Assembly: GCA_910578655.1 (NCBI GenBank)
Contig: CAJTQE010000014.1
Location: 13,229 to 24,211, forward strand
Source of the DNA: an uncultured Christensenella sp.
GTDB lineage: Bacteria; Bacillota; Clostridia; Christensenellales; Borkfalkiaceae
DNA: 10,983 bases
Direction of reading: 5' to 3'
Made by a program: the position numbers and the translations under genes. Positions 1 through 6,933 of this stretch are shown here, one piece after another (positions within the stretch are counted from its first letter, which is position 1; the number at the start of each line of letters is the position of its first letter). The notes beneath the pieces were generated by a model. That model was not told where the DNA came from. It saw only the letters and a list, made by a program, of their open reading frames with translations, and ran no database searches.

Positions 1-1571
1 AACTTATCGAATATCTTTTCAAGGAATTCTTTACTCATTCCGCAACCGGTATCTTGGCAAATAAACGAAGTCTTTACGTGCGTTTCGTCAATCATTTCCT
101 GCTTAACGGTCAGTTTAATATAACCGCCTGAGGGTGTGAATTTTGCCGCATTGCCTATGATATTCATAAGCACCTGTTTAACGCGTATATCGTCACCCAA
201 AACACAAGGTACCGTTATATTTACGTCAGTAAGATATTCAACTCCCCTGCTTGTAATATTTTCACACTGCATCGAATAAATAGAGTCAACGATAGCCTCA
301 ATCAGCATAGGTTCGTGCGCTATTTCAACTTTGCCTGCACGCAGTTTTGATATATCGAGAATATCGTTAATCAAAGACAATAGATAATTTGCCGTTCTAT
401 GCGATTTGGTAAGCCATTCTTTAAAAAGTTTACGCTTTTCAGGATTATCGATTGCGTTCATCATAAGGTAGTTAAGCCCGATAATTCCGTTCAACGGCGT
501 ACGTATTTCGTGGCTCATATTCGATAAAAACTCGCTTTGCGCCTTTTCATTAGCATAAGCTTTCGCCGTCTTATTCTGCATAACCAAAATAATTATAACA
601 GCAACTAAACTTATAAATACTACAATACTCAAAGCAGAAACGACCATTACAACAAACGAACTGCTCTGCTCTTTCAATGCATCGTCGTCAACCGACAAAA
701 GGAAATACCAATCCAAATTACCGCTCAGAGGACTGCAGTAATTTAAGCGGCGAACGCCGTTCATTTCCTGGTAGAACCAAAAAGATTCTCCTCTATGCAT
801 TTTCTCTTCTACCTGTTCTCTTGTCAGATCACAGTCTTTGCTTTCATCTATTTGCTGTAATAGATTATCGACATCTGAACTTGCAATATCGTTTCTGTCA
901 ACTATGTAATCGCCGTTAAAGTTAATAAGCGAGCTGTATCCGCGAACCGTTCCGTCCTCGTCTATAAAGCTATTAATGACAAGCCCCTCAACAATTGACG
1001 AACGCTTGCTTATACCGATAACTCCGGCAACCTCCATTTGATTTTCGCCTATTTTAATGCCGGATAGAAAATCCTTATCCGTAAGTCTGTAACCGTAAAT
1101 AACAGCCGTATCCGAACTCATTACGGGGATTGAGCCGAAGCCGATAACTTTGTCGTTTTCTCCTTCAAACAATGTTTTAAACGGGTAGTAATCGGGTGTG
1201 CTTTCATCTTTCCGATAAGATATATCGGTATAATAAGACCCGTCTTGCATTAAAAGGAAAACTTTGTCAAACGTCGATTCGTAAGCCTCATAACCAAGAT
1301 ACTCGTTTATCTGCTCTACATCTCGCAAATCATTAGCTGTATTCACCCGACGTTTCAATCGTTCTCCAATGCGTTTTAAATTTTGCCAATTATAATCGAC
1401 AAACATTGAAATTGAGTTCCTGTCGTGTTCTACAATTTCACTGATATTCTCTATTGTGGTTTTTTCAACTATATTATTAATAATTAAAGAATAAACGCCG
1501 ACAACTATTCCGACAGTTGCCGCAACAATAAGAACAATAAGCGCATAAATATATTTGGTAATGCGTTTCAT
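1..1571 (-). CDS. Membrane sensor histidine kinase, C-terminus cut off by window edge
   Basis: Two-component sensor kinase: it senses a signal outside the cell, autophosphorylates a histidine and passes the phosphate to a response regulator. Translating from the ATG at 1571 gives 523 residues that run off the window without a stop. A first membrane segment lies at about residues 7-31, then a roughly 270-residue extracytoplasmic region that looks like a double-Cache sensor (inferred from size and layout), then a second segment at about 304-331. There is no evident HAMP domain. The H-box SHEIRTPLNG has its phospho-histidine at H354. The N-box NIIGNAAKF (N474) and G1 box DTGCGM (D507) show a HATPase_c domain; the later ATP-binding boxes lie outside. 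AAGGAG sits nine bases before the start. Kinases of this kind are often hybrids with a receiver domain, which cannot be checked here. The ligand and partner are unknown. Confidence 0.93.
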   Translation of the reverse strand, partial: MKRITKYIYALIVLIVAATVGIVVGVYSLIINNIVEKTTIENISEIVEHDRNSISMFVDYNWQNLKRIGERLKRRVNTANDLRDVEQINEYLGYEAYESTFDKVFLLMQDGSYYTDISYRKDESTPDYYPFKTLFEGENDKVIGFGSIPVMSSDTAVIYGYRLTDKDFLSGIKIGENQMEVAGVIGISKRSSIVEGLVINSFIDEDGTVRGYSSLINFNGDYIVDRNDIASSDVDNLLQQIDESKDCDLTREQVEEKMHRGESFWFYQEMNGVRRLNYCSPLSGNLDWYFLLSVDDDALKEQSSSFVVMVVSALSIVVFISLVAVIIILVMQNKTAKAYANEKAQSEFLSNMSHEIRTPLNGIIGLNYLMMNAIDNPEKRKLFKEWLTKSHRTANYLLSLINDILDISKLRAGKVEIAHEPMLIEAIVDSIYSMQCENITSRGVEYLTDVNITVPCVLGDDIRVKQVLMNIIGNAAKFTPSGGYIKLTVKQEMIDETHVKTSFICQDTGCGMSKEFLEKIFDK

Positions 1572-1620
1572 TGCCACTCGCTCCTTAATTAATAAATCAG
1601 ATTATATTGTAATATGAAAT

Positions 1621-1649
1621 ATTTTATCATATTTTTATAACAAAGTCAA
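1621..1649 (-). promoter_or_regulatory. Near-consensus housekeeping (sigma-A) promoter of the histidine kinase
   Basis: On the minus strand TTGACT (1644-1649) and TAAAAT (1621-1626) are separated by exactly 17 bases, close to the sigma-A consensus. Transcription would start near 1614, about 43 bases before the kinase ATG. A short inverted repeat, ATATT-GT-AATAT at 1604-1615, overlaps the predicted start point and could be an operator, but the region is so AT-rich that chance is a real alternative. Confidence 0.75.
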
Positions 1650-1674
1650 TGATAATGCGCATAAATAACAAAAT

Positions 1675-1699
1675 CCGTTTGTAAAAAATTAACAAACGG
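1675..1699 (-). terminator. Rho-independent terminator after yunB
   Basis: On the minus strand an 8-bp perfect stem, CCGTTTGT / ACAAACGG, with a T/A-rich 9-base loop is followed by ATTTTGTTATTT. It starts directly after the yunB stop codon and separates the sporulation unit from the kinase promoter. Confidence 0.85.
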
Positions 1700-2362
1700 T
1701 CATTTTTTTGGCACTAAAGCTGTATCTGAACCTGCAAGCGAAGCTTGAAGATATGTATCCGGAATCTTGCCCGTTATCACGCTTTCGCAAATAAGCACTT
1801 CTATTGTAGAAGCAAGGTTAGTGCTTTTTGACGGAAGTATAATTGAAATATCTGAAACGATTTCAAGATACAGAGAATGAAGAGTCTGATTTATACCTGC
1901 CTGCTTGAACTTTGAAACAAAGCGACACTCCACATTGCTTATAGGTATTATTTTAATATTTATTTTCTGTCCGAAACCTGCAAGCGCCTCTATACCAGTA
2001 AGCGCGCCAAGAGGAACCATAATTCCCTCATCGCTCATTTTTGTGAGATTTTCCTGCGAGAGATACGCGGTATCTCTCGCTATTCTGTTGATTTTCAGGC
2101 TGTCTGTTGTAATCGACGTTACATTGCCGGCTTCGTCACGTTCAATGGTAATTAAATCATCGTAACGCATTGCGTCGTTAAGCGTATAATAAATTGCATC
2201 GTTTACCGCAACGGTAGTAATTGAACGTATCGTTGCCTCACTTATAGATATAAGCACGCGCGTCACGTTGCGCTGAAAATATATTAGTGTAGCGATTATC
2301 AAAAAGCAAATAAGCACGAAAATTATTTTAAAGCGTTTAAATTTACGATTCTTCTTTTCCAT
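1700..2362 (-). CDS. yunB: Sporulation protein YunB
   Basis: This 220-residue protein matches the YunB family, sporulation proteins needed for proper spore formation whose biochemical role is not settled. A positively charged N-terminus (KKNRKFKRFK) leads into one membrane anchor at about residues 12-29, and the rest is predicted to be extracytoplasmic. The family-like core includes VPLGALTG, GQKINIKIIPI and, further on, AGINQTLHSLYLEI. In Bacillus subtilis yunB is a mother-cell (sigma-E) gene; here it is the last gene after spoVAE, 13 bases beyond that stop. No Shine-Dalgarno precedes the ATG. Instead the start codon forms one end of a perfect palindrome, CATACAATATTGTATG. The family call is from remembered motif similarity; the function is not evident from the sequence alone. 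Confidence 0.88.
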   Translation of the reverse strand: MEKKNRKFKRFKIIFVLICFLIIATLIYFQRNVTRVLISISEATIRSITTVAVNDAIYYTLNDAMRYDDLITIERDEAGNVTSITTDSLKINRIARDTAYLSQENLTKMSDEGIMVPLGALTGIEALAGFGQKINIKIIPISNVECRFVSKFKQAGINQTLHSLYLEIVSDISIILPSKSTNLASTIEVLICESVITGKIPDTYLQASLAGSDTALVPKK

Positions 2363-2375
2363 ACAATATTGTATG
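2360..2375. promoter_or_regulatory. Perfect 16-bp palindrome over the yunB start; sigma-E/K-like -10
   Basis: CATACAATATTGTATG is its own reverse complement and fills the spoVAE-yunB gap through the yunB ATG. On the coding strand CATACAAT also fits the -10 pattern of mother-cell sigma factors (CATAnnnT), in keeping with yunB being sigma-E dependent in Bacillus. No convincing -35 is seen 14-15 bases upstream. If used, it would start transcription almost at the ATG. An operator or a small RNA hairpin are alternatives. Confidence 0.35.
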
Positions 2376-2759
2376 TCAGTTGCGCTTAGTTCTTGATTTA
2401 AAAATTAAAGACATTAAAAAAGCAAACACCACTGCCGCCGTTACGCCCGCGCTGGCCGCAGCCAGCGGACCTGTCACCGCGTAAAAGAGTCCCTTTTCAG
2501 CCCCTTTCATTGCGCCGTTAGCAAGAAGATAACCGAAACCCGAAATCGGAACAGTTGCGCCTGCGCCCGCGAATTCTACCAACGGCTGATAGATACCCAG
2601 CGCAGTTAAAACGACGCCTGCAAGCATAAAGTAGACTAAAATTTTACCTGCCGTCAAATCCGTAAAGTTTATTATTATCTGCGCTATCAGGCAGATACCT
2701 CCGCCTACCGCAAAAGCTTTTAAGTATGCCAAAGCTATCATTAAAATTTCTTGTCCCAT
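2376..2759 (-). CDS. spoVAE: Stage V sporulation protein AE (SpoVAE, SpoVAEb type)
   Basis: This 127-residue integral membrane protein is part of the SpoVA complex, which carries dipicolinic acid into the developing spore and releases it on germination. The sequence is almost entirely hydrophobic, with membrane segments near residues 9-30, 35-57 and 88-121. It carries the family signature FAGAGATVPISGFG at about 64-77. The same region in SpoVAC reads YAGAGSIVPITGFA, showing that the two are paralogues. GGAG lies eight bases before the ATG, inside the last codons of spoVAD, whose stop is one base away, so translation is coupled. Length is close to the usual SpoVAE (about 115-125), and nothing is missing. 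It ends in a basic tail (FKSRTKRN), presumably cytoplasmic. Confidence 0.95.
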   Translation of the reverse strand: MGQEILMIALAYLKAFAVGGGICLIAQIIINFTDLTAGKILVYFMLAGVVLTALGIYQPLVEFAGAGATVPISGFGYLLANGAMKGAEKGLFYAVTGPLAAASAGVTAAVVFAFLMSLIFKSRTKRN

Positions 2760-2760
2760 A

Positions 2761-3756
2761 TTATAACTCCAACTCCACCGCGTGGCTTATGCAAGGAATG
2801 CTTTCGCCCTGCCCTGAAGAAACAGTTGAAAGCAATGCACCGGTAGCGGCAAATAAAATGCGTTTATAAAGTCCTGCCTGCATTTTAGTTAAAACGTATG
2901 AATTAAGCACTATTGCGGAACAGCCCGCGCCGCTGCCGCCTTGAAATTCGCTTTCAATAACTTTATAAACAATTTCGCCGCAGTCGACGTGTACCTTAGA
3001 AATATCGCATCCCTTTTCCCACGTCAAGTCCTTTACTACACGACTCCCCAGCGCGCCCAAATCACCCGTTAAAATCATATCGTAATCGGACGGCTGCCTA
3101 CCCGTATCCTTTAAGTGCCGGATTATCGTGTCCGCCGCCGCAGGCGCCATTGCCGCGCCCATATTGTTGACGTCGGTAACGCCGTAATCGCATACCTTAC
3201 CCATAGTTGCGCTGACTATTTTTATGCCCTCTTTTTTATCGGCAATCATACAACCGCCTGCACCGGTTACCGTCCATTGCGCTTGAGGAGGTCTTGTGCA
3301 GCCCAATTCAAGCGGATAACGATATTGCCTTTCGGCCGAAGCAAAATGACTGCCCGTTGCCGCTATCGCACGCTTGACGTAGCCGGCGTTTACAAGCATC
3401 GCTCCAAGCATCATACTTTCAGACATTGTAGAACAAGCCGAATAGAGCCCTAAAAACGGCAAATCGTAGTCGCGCGCAGCGAAACTTGCAGAAATAATTT
3501 GGTTAAGCAAGTCACCCGATAAAAGAACGTCGACGTCCCTTTCCGTTTTGCCGCCCTTTTCAATGCAGAGCGAAATTGCATTCGTCAGCATTTTGCACTC
3601 AGCTTTTTCAAACGTGCTTTCGCCGTACATATCATCCGTCAGTGTTACATCGGCATACCGGCCTATAACACCCTCTTTTTCTTTACTGCCGCAAATTGCC
3701 GCAAAAGATTCAATTCTTGGTTGATTTTTAAAAAATACCGTATTGCCTTTTTTCAT
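2761..3756 (-). CDS. spoVAD: Stage V sporulation protein AD (SpoVAD), thiolase-fold DPA-binding protein
   Basis: SpoVAD is the soluble, membrane-associated SpoVA component; in Bacillus it has a thiolase-like fold and binds dipicolinic acid. The product has 331 residues, against roughly 338 for the family. Recognisable blocks are GLYSACSTM with the thiolase-position cysteine at C108, TGAGGCMIAD, LTGDLGALGS, GGSGAGCSAIV and the C-terminal QGESIP...HAV. The frame is open 35 codons further upstream, but those residues are unlike the family and lie within spoVAC. The ATG at 3756 gives the family-like start MKKGNTVFF and shares one base with the spoVAC stop (TGATG), which implies translational coupling; only a weak ribosome binding site is visible. 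Nothing indicates damage. Confidence 0.95.
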   Translation of the reverse strand: MKKGNTVFFKNQPRIESFAAICGSKEKEGVIGRYADVTLTDDMYGESTFEKAECKMLTNAISLCIEKGGKTERDVDVLLSGDLLNQIISASFAARDYDLPFLGLYSACSTMSESMMLGAMLVNAGYVKRAIAATGSHFASAERQYRYPLELGCTRPPQAQWTVTGAGGCMIADKKEGIKIVSATMGKVCDYGVTDVNNMGAAMAPAAADTIIRHLKDTGRQPSDYDMILTGDLGALGSRVVKDLTWEKGCDISKVHVDCGEIVYKVIESEFQGGSGAGCSAIVLNSYVLTKMQAGLYKRILFAATGALLSTVSSGQGESIPCISHAVELEL

Positions 3757-4205
3757 CAGATAAAATAATAAATGAGACCTACGATGGCACCGGAGCAAAC
3801 GCCGAACACTACAATTGCGCCTGCAACCGTAAACATCTTTGCCGCCATTCCGTAAATCCAACCCTCCGTTTTAAATTCGATAGCAGGCGAAGTAACGCTG
3901 TTTGCAAAGCCCGTAATTGGCACAATAGAGCCTGCGCCCGCATACCTTCCTATCCTGTCGTATACCCCGAACCCCGTCAGTAAACACCCTAAAAATATAA
4001 GTACGACCGAAGTAGTGCCTGCAAGTTCGTCACCCGATAAACCGAGATATTCAAGCATAAAACGAATAAACTGACCGATACAGCAAATCAGTCCGCCGAC
4101 CCCGAAAGCTGAAAGGCAGTTTCTGAACTGTCGCGAAGGAGGAATTTGAGTTTTAACATAGTTTAAATAGTTACTGTTAAAGTTCTCTTTTGTCTTGCCT
4201 GTCAT
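3756..4205 (-). CDS. spoVAC: Stage V sporulation protein AC (SpoVAC)
   Basis: This 149-residue membrane protein is the SpoVA channel component; in Bacillus SpoVAC acts as a mechanosensitive pore for dipicolinic acid. A short charged N-terminus is followed by CLSAFGVGGLICCIGQ (from about residue 30), a second membrane segment around 62-81, the signature YAGAGSIVPITGFA at about 88-101 and a C-terminal hydrophobic stretch. A strong AAGGAG seven bases before the ATG fixes the start. The length is usual for the family. It opens the spoVAC-AD-AE run; spoVAA, spoVAB and spoVAF are absent, as in many clostridia. Forespore (sigma-G) control is known for the family, but no clear sigma-G promoter is visible just upstream, so it may be read from the promoter of the preceding reductase. 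Confidence 0.95.
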   Translation of the reverse strand: MTGKTKENFNSNYLNYVKTQIPPSRQFRNCLSAFGVGGLICCIGQFIRFMLEYLGLSGDELAGTTSVVLIFLGCLLTGFGVYDRIGRYAGAGSIVPITGFANSVTSPAIEFKTEGWIYGMAAKMFTVAGAIVVFGVCSGAIVGLIYYFI

Positions 4206-4284
4206 TTTTAACTCCTTTTTCGCTTATATTTTTTACGTAACTTTCGCGCTCGTCACGACGCGACAAATCAAATTCTTTTCTCAT
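4177..4284 (-). CDS. Possible 35-residue charged protein between the reductase and spoVAC
   Basis: A short open frame begins MRKEFDLSRRDERESY and ends at a TAA inside spoVAC. Its ATG overlaps the TGA of the reductase (ATGA), a typical coupling arrangement, and its last 29 bases overlap spoVAC in another frame. It is rich in Arg, Lys, Glu and Asp and has no membrane segment. The only Shine-Dalgarno candidate, AGGA, is about eleven bases upstream, which is weak. I do not recognise it. It may be a real small protein, a coupling peptide carrying ribosomes to spoVAC, or a chance frame. Confidence 0.3.
   Translation of the reverse strand: MRKEFDLSRRDERESYVKNISEKGVKNDRQDKREL
4244..4263. repeat. GC-rich inverted repeat in the reductase-spoVAC gap
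   Basis: In the minus-strand transcript TCGCGTCG and CGA-G-CGCGA can pair as an eight-base-pair stem with one bulged G and a TGA loop. It stands out in an AT-rich region and lies roughly 27 bases before the spoVAC ribosome binding site. It could be an RNA processing or translation-control hairpin, or a DNA operator. It is not a terminator, since no T-run follows. Confidence 0.4.
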
Positions 4285-5078
4285 TGCCTGTACATCCTAT
4301 CATCAAAATATAAAGTTACTTTTTCAGGTATTATGTGCGATATTATTCTGTAAGTCGAATTTTTAAAACCGCTTACTTTAACTACGGGCGGCTTGTCCGA
4401 AAGTAAAATATTATATATATCTTCCGCTACTTTTACAGGCGACATCCCTCTTTGCTCCATATCGGAAAGCGCAGAAACCGCACTGCCAACCTTTTGCGAA
4501 TAAGTTTTTGTTTCGTCTGAAGAATAAACTTTTCTTTTGAAAGTAAATTCCGTTCGCGTGCCGCCCGGCAGAAGCGCCGTTACCTTTATGTTATACGGCT
4601 TCAATTCAAGATACGCTTCCTTTGCAAGCATTTCAAGCGCAGCCTTTGAAGACGAATAAAACGAATCAAATAAAATCGGCAATTCTCCGCCGAGAGAACC
4701 AACCAAAATAATTTTACCTCCGTTCGATTTCATAAATGGAATTACTGCCTGCATTGCTTTTAATGCGCCAAAAAAATTTACGTCGAAAAGGTATCTGTAA
4801 TCGCTTTCTTTGGCATATTCTATAGGTGCCGCCATAGAAAAACCGGCACAATAAATAAGAGCGTCTATATTGACGCATTTTTCACCGGTACGGGTAATTA
4901 CGTCCGAAAGCGTACTGCCGGAAACAACGTCGGCTATTTCATTATCGACTTTCGCAACTTTGCACTTAGTGCGCGATATATTTGTTACGTTCCAACCGCC
5001 GTTTATCAGTTTTGAGCAAGTTTCACAACCTATCCCGGAACTGCCGCCAATCACTATCGCCGTATTTTTGATATCCAT
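4281..5078 (-). CDS. Short-chain dehydrogenase/reductase (SDR), classical type, heading the spoVA unit
   Basis: A 265-residue NAD(P)-dependent oxidoreductase; the substrate is unknown. The Rossmann glycine motif GGSSGIG is at residues 11-17, and the NAG motif appears as CAG at 77-79. The catalytic tetrad is complete: N101, S128, Y141 and K145 (YSSSK). R36 and K38 just after the second strand favour NADP(H), by family rule. After LLPGGTRTEF the last 60 residues are a substrate-binding tail with a hydrophobic, basic end (RIISHIIPEKV), which could suit a lipid-like substrate; that is speculation. The ATG has no recognisable Shine-Dalgarno. The gene lies behind the terminator at 5133-5159 and runs into spoVAC with a gap of 75 bases, so it is probably co-transcribed with the spore genes. 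SDRs are not known SpoVA components. Confidence 0.92.
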   Translation of the reverse strand: MDIKNTAIVIGGSSGIGCETCSKLINGGWNVTNISRTKCKVAKVDNEIADVVSGSTLSDVITRTGEKCVNIDALIYCAGFSMAAPIEYAKESDYRYLFDVNFFGALKAMQAVIPFMKSNGGKIILVGSLGGELPILFDSFYSSSKAALEMLAKEAYLELKPYNIKVTALLPGGTRTEFTFKRKVYSSDETKTYSQKVGSAVSALSDMEQRGMSPVKVAEDIYNILLSDKPPVVKVSGFKNSTYRIISHIIPEKVTLYFDDRMYRQ

Positions 5079-5083
5079 ACAAA

Positions 5084-5112
5084 TATATTGAGAAAAAATC
5101 AGCTAATTATTC
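5084..5112 (-). promoter_or_regulatory. Weak sigma-G-like promoter candidate for the reductase-spoVA unit
   Basis: Coding-strand GGATA and CAATATA are 17 bases apart, each one mismatch from the sigma-G patterns GHATR and CATnHTA. Transcription would begin close to the reductase ATG and give an almost leaderless mRNA, which would agree with the missing Shine-Dalgarno. The region is so AT-rich that such matches arise easily. Confidence 0.2.
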
Positions 5113-5132
5113 CCAATTATCCGCAAAACACA

Positions 5133-5159
5133 AAAAGCCCGACAATATGTCGAGCTTTT
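5133..5159 (-). terminator. Rho-independent terminator after the ZIP transporter gene
   Basis: On the minus strand AAAAGCTCGACA and TGTCGGGCTTTT form a 12-bp stem (one T-G wobble) with a TAT loop, followed by TGTGTTTTG. It lies 13 bases beyond the transporter stop and marks the end of the lysC-to-ZIP unit. The A-rich left arm means the same hairpin could also act on the plus strand, but no gene is there. Confidence 0.88.
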
Positions 5160-5172
5160 AAATTTTAAATTT

Positions 5173-5946
5173 TTAACCGAACGCAAGATCAAGAATCATC
5201 ATAATTGCAAAACCGAACGTTACACCCAAAGTTGCTTTGACTTTGCCTGCGGCAAAACTTTCGGGAATGAGTTCCGAGCAAACTACGGCAACCATTGCCC
5301 CTGCCGAAAACGAGAGCGCATACGGAAGAATTCCGTTGGATATAGATACGGCAAACGCACCAAACACGCCTGCAACTATTTCCACCGCACCAGATATTTG
5401 ACCTATAAAAAACGACTTAAATCTACCTACACCGTTGGCGCGCAACGGAAACGCAACACACATTCCTTCGGGAAAATTTTGTATCCCTATTCCCACTGCC
5501 AGCATTATTGCCGCAACAGCTTCAACCCCGTTGCCAAGCGCAAGCGCACCGAACGCAACGCCTACCGCAAGCCCTTCCGGAATATTATGTACGGTTACGG
5601 CAATACACATCACCGCACAACTTTGCTTTTTGGTATTATCAGAAAATATGTGCAGTTTTGAAGTAACTATATCGGTAAGTATTATTGTAAGTCCGCCAAG
5701 CACAAAGCCGCACGTTAAAATTAGAAAAGCGTAATCGGTTGCCGTTTCCAATGCAGGCATAAGCAGAGAGAAAAAAGTTGACGCAAGCATTATACCTGCG
5801 GCTCCGCTCATCATAAATGAAAAAGCATTTTTACTTACGCTTTTACAAAAAAAGACGGGTAAAGCGCCGAGAGCAGTAAGCCCCCACGTAAACGTAGTAG
5901 CTATCAAAGCCTGCTGCCACCCTTCTAAATTTACAAACCATTCCAC
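5173..5946 (-). CDS. ZIP-family divalent metal transporter, GufA-like
   Basis: A 257-residue polytopic membrane protein that should import zinc or related divalent metals. The two metal-site helices are clear: HNIPEGLAVG with H120, N121 and E124, and QNFPEG with N157 and E160. Glutamine in place of histidine in the second motif is typical of the GufA branch. A conserved-looking SELIPES lies in a late helix. About eight membrane segments are predicted, separated near residues 97-109 by a short polar loop with no long histidine-rich stretch. The start is GTG, set by AGGAG eight bases upstream. It follows the VTT-domain gene by 63 bases with no terminator between, so it is likely the last gene of that unit. 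Metal specificity cannot be read from the sequence, and no Zur-like box was seen. Confidence 0.92.
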   Translation of the reverse strand: MEWFVNLEGWQQALIATTFTWGLTALGALPVFFCKSVSKNAFSFMMSGAAGIMLASTFFSLLMPALETATDYAFLILTCGFVLGGLTIILTDIVTSKLHIFSDNTKKQSCAVMCIAVTVHNIPEGLAVGVAFGALALGNGVEAVAAIMLAVGIGIQNFPEGMCVAFPLRANGVGRFKSFFIGQISGAVEIVAGVFGAFAVSISNGILPYALSFSAGAMVAVVCSELIPESFAAGKVKATLGVTFGFAIMMILDLAFG

Positions 5947-6009
5947 ACTGATTTCTCCTAAGTAATACTTTTGTACACTTTATTTTATGAATCAGTTGAA
6001 ATTTATGTT

Positions 6010-6930
6010 CTATTCAGTTGTATTATCTTCCTCTTTCGCTTCGGATTCTTTCTTCTTTCTTTTAAACCGTACAAACAACCACTTTTCAACTTTGTCCTGA
6101 TATTTAAACGAAAGAATTGCAAGAACTACCGCCACAACGAAAATAGTTATCCATACCGGAATCCCCCACCCGTGAAAAGGAATAATAGTTCCTTCGCCTA
6201 AATAACAATAAAGAATTATTACAAGCGGTCTGACAAGGATTATCGTTATTATAAAGAAAGGAAAACTCATTGCGGTAAGCCCCGCTATCATACACAATAT
6301 ATCATCGGGGAAAAACGGCAAAACCTGCATAAGTATAAAAATAATTTTGCCTCTGTTACCGATATAATTTATATACTTTTCAGTGGTCTCCTTACCTGCT
6401 ATCCATACTACTGCTTTGCGTCCGAAAAATTTACCGATGCAATAAGCAATTGTAGAGCCTATCACCACTCCTAATGAGGCCAATAGAGTTGCAATTCCCG
6501 CTCCCCAAATCTGGCTTCCGGGAACATAGCAAACCACTGCAGGTATAGGCAGTATTACTACCTGCAAAATTTGGATGACAACAAAAACAACCATCCCCCA
6601 TTCGCCTGTATTTCTTATTAACTCGGTAAGTTTTTTTATCTTTTCCTCATCGGTTTTATATTGTTCAAGGTGAGCAATTTTACTTGTTACAGCTATTGCG
6701 CAGATCATCATAAATATGCAGACCATAACCACAACGCAACTTTTTAAAATTACTTGTTTGTTCAATGCAAAAGCAACGATACCTACTACGAACCCGATAC
6801 AGGGCAAGGCATAACATATTATTGAAACTAATACGCCCCACCCCTGCATTAAAGTTGCCGTAAGTACTATTGCTCCGCTGCAAAGCAACGTATTTATTAT
6901 TAAAATTATAAGTTTTTCCGTTTTACTCAT
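6010..6930 (-). CDS. TVP38/TMEM64-family (VTT domain) membrane protein
   Basis: This 306-residue integral membrane protein belongs to the DedA/VTT superfamily, members of which are linked to phospholipid scrambling or lipid-carrier recycling; no substrate is assigned here. Three extra membrane segments at about residues 7-29, 31-56 and 60-82 precede a polar linker (83-110). The VTT core follows at about 111-245, with the re-entrant-loop elements LPIPAVVCYVPGS and GKFFGRK (169-172 FGRK) and the second half QVLPFFPDDILCMIAGLT. One more helix at about 257-275 leads to a highly charged tail (RFKRKKKESEAKEED). The ATG lies three bases after the dfrA stop without a good Shine-Dalgarno, so reinitiation is likely. 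The N-terminal helices are an extension relative to compact family members of about 200-230 residues. Confidence 0.88.
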   Translation of the reverse strand: MSKTEKLIILIINTLLCSGAIVLTATLMQGWGVLVSIICYALPCIGFVVGIVAFALNKQVILKSCVVVMVCIFMMICAIAVTSKIAHLEQYKTDEEKIKKLTELIRNTGEWGMVVFVVIQILQVVILPIPAVVCYVPGSQIWGAGIATLLASLGVVIGSTIAYCIGKFFGRKAVVWIAGKETTEKYINYIGNRGKIIFILMQVLPFFPDDILCMIAGLTAMSFPFFIITIILVRPLVIILYCYLGEGTIIPFHGWGIPVWITIFVVAVVLAILSFKYQDKVEKWLFVRFKRKKKESEAKEEDNTTE

Positions 6931-6933
6931 TTG

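Noticed and set aside
677..919. 80-codon plus-strand frame opposite the histidine kinase sensor domain
   Set aside because: The minus-strand kinase frame is open throughout with clear motifs; the plus-strand product is unlike any family I know and has no ribosome site.
1..1571. HAMP domain in the histidine kinase
   Set aside because: Only about 23 residues separate the second membrane helix from the H-box, too few for a HAMP domain.
3757..3861. N-terminal extension of spoVAD to an ATG at 3861
   Set aside because: The 35 extra residues overlap the end of spoVAC, are Arg/Cys-rich and unlike SpoVAD; the ATG at 3756 gives the normal length and a TGATG coupling.
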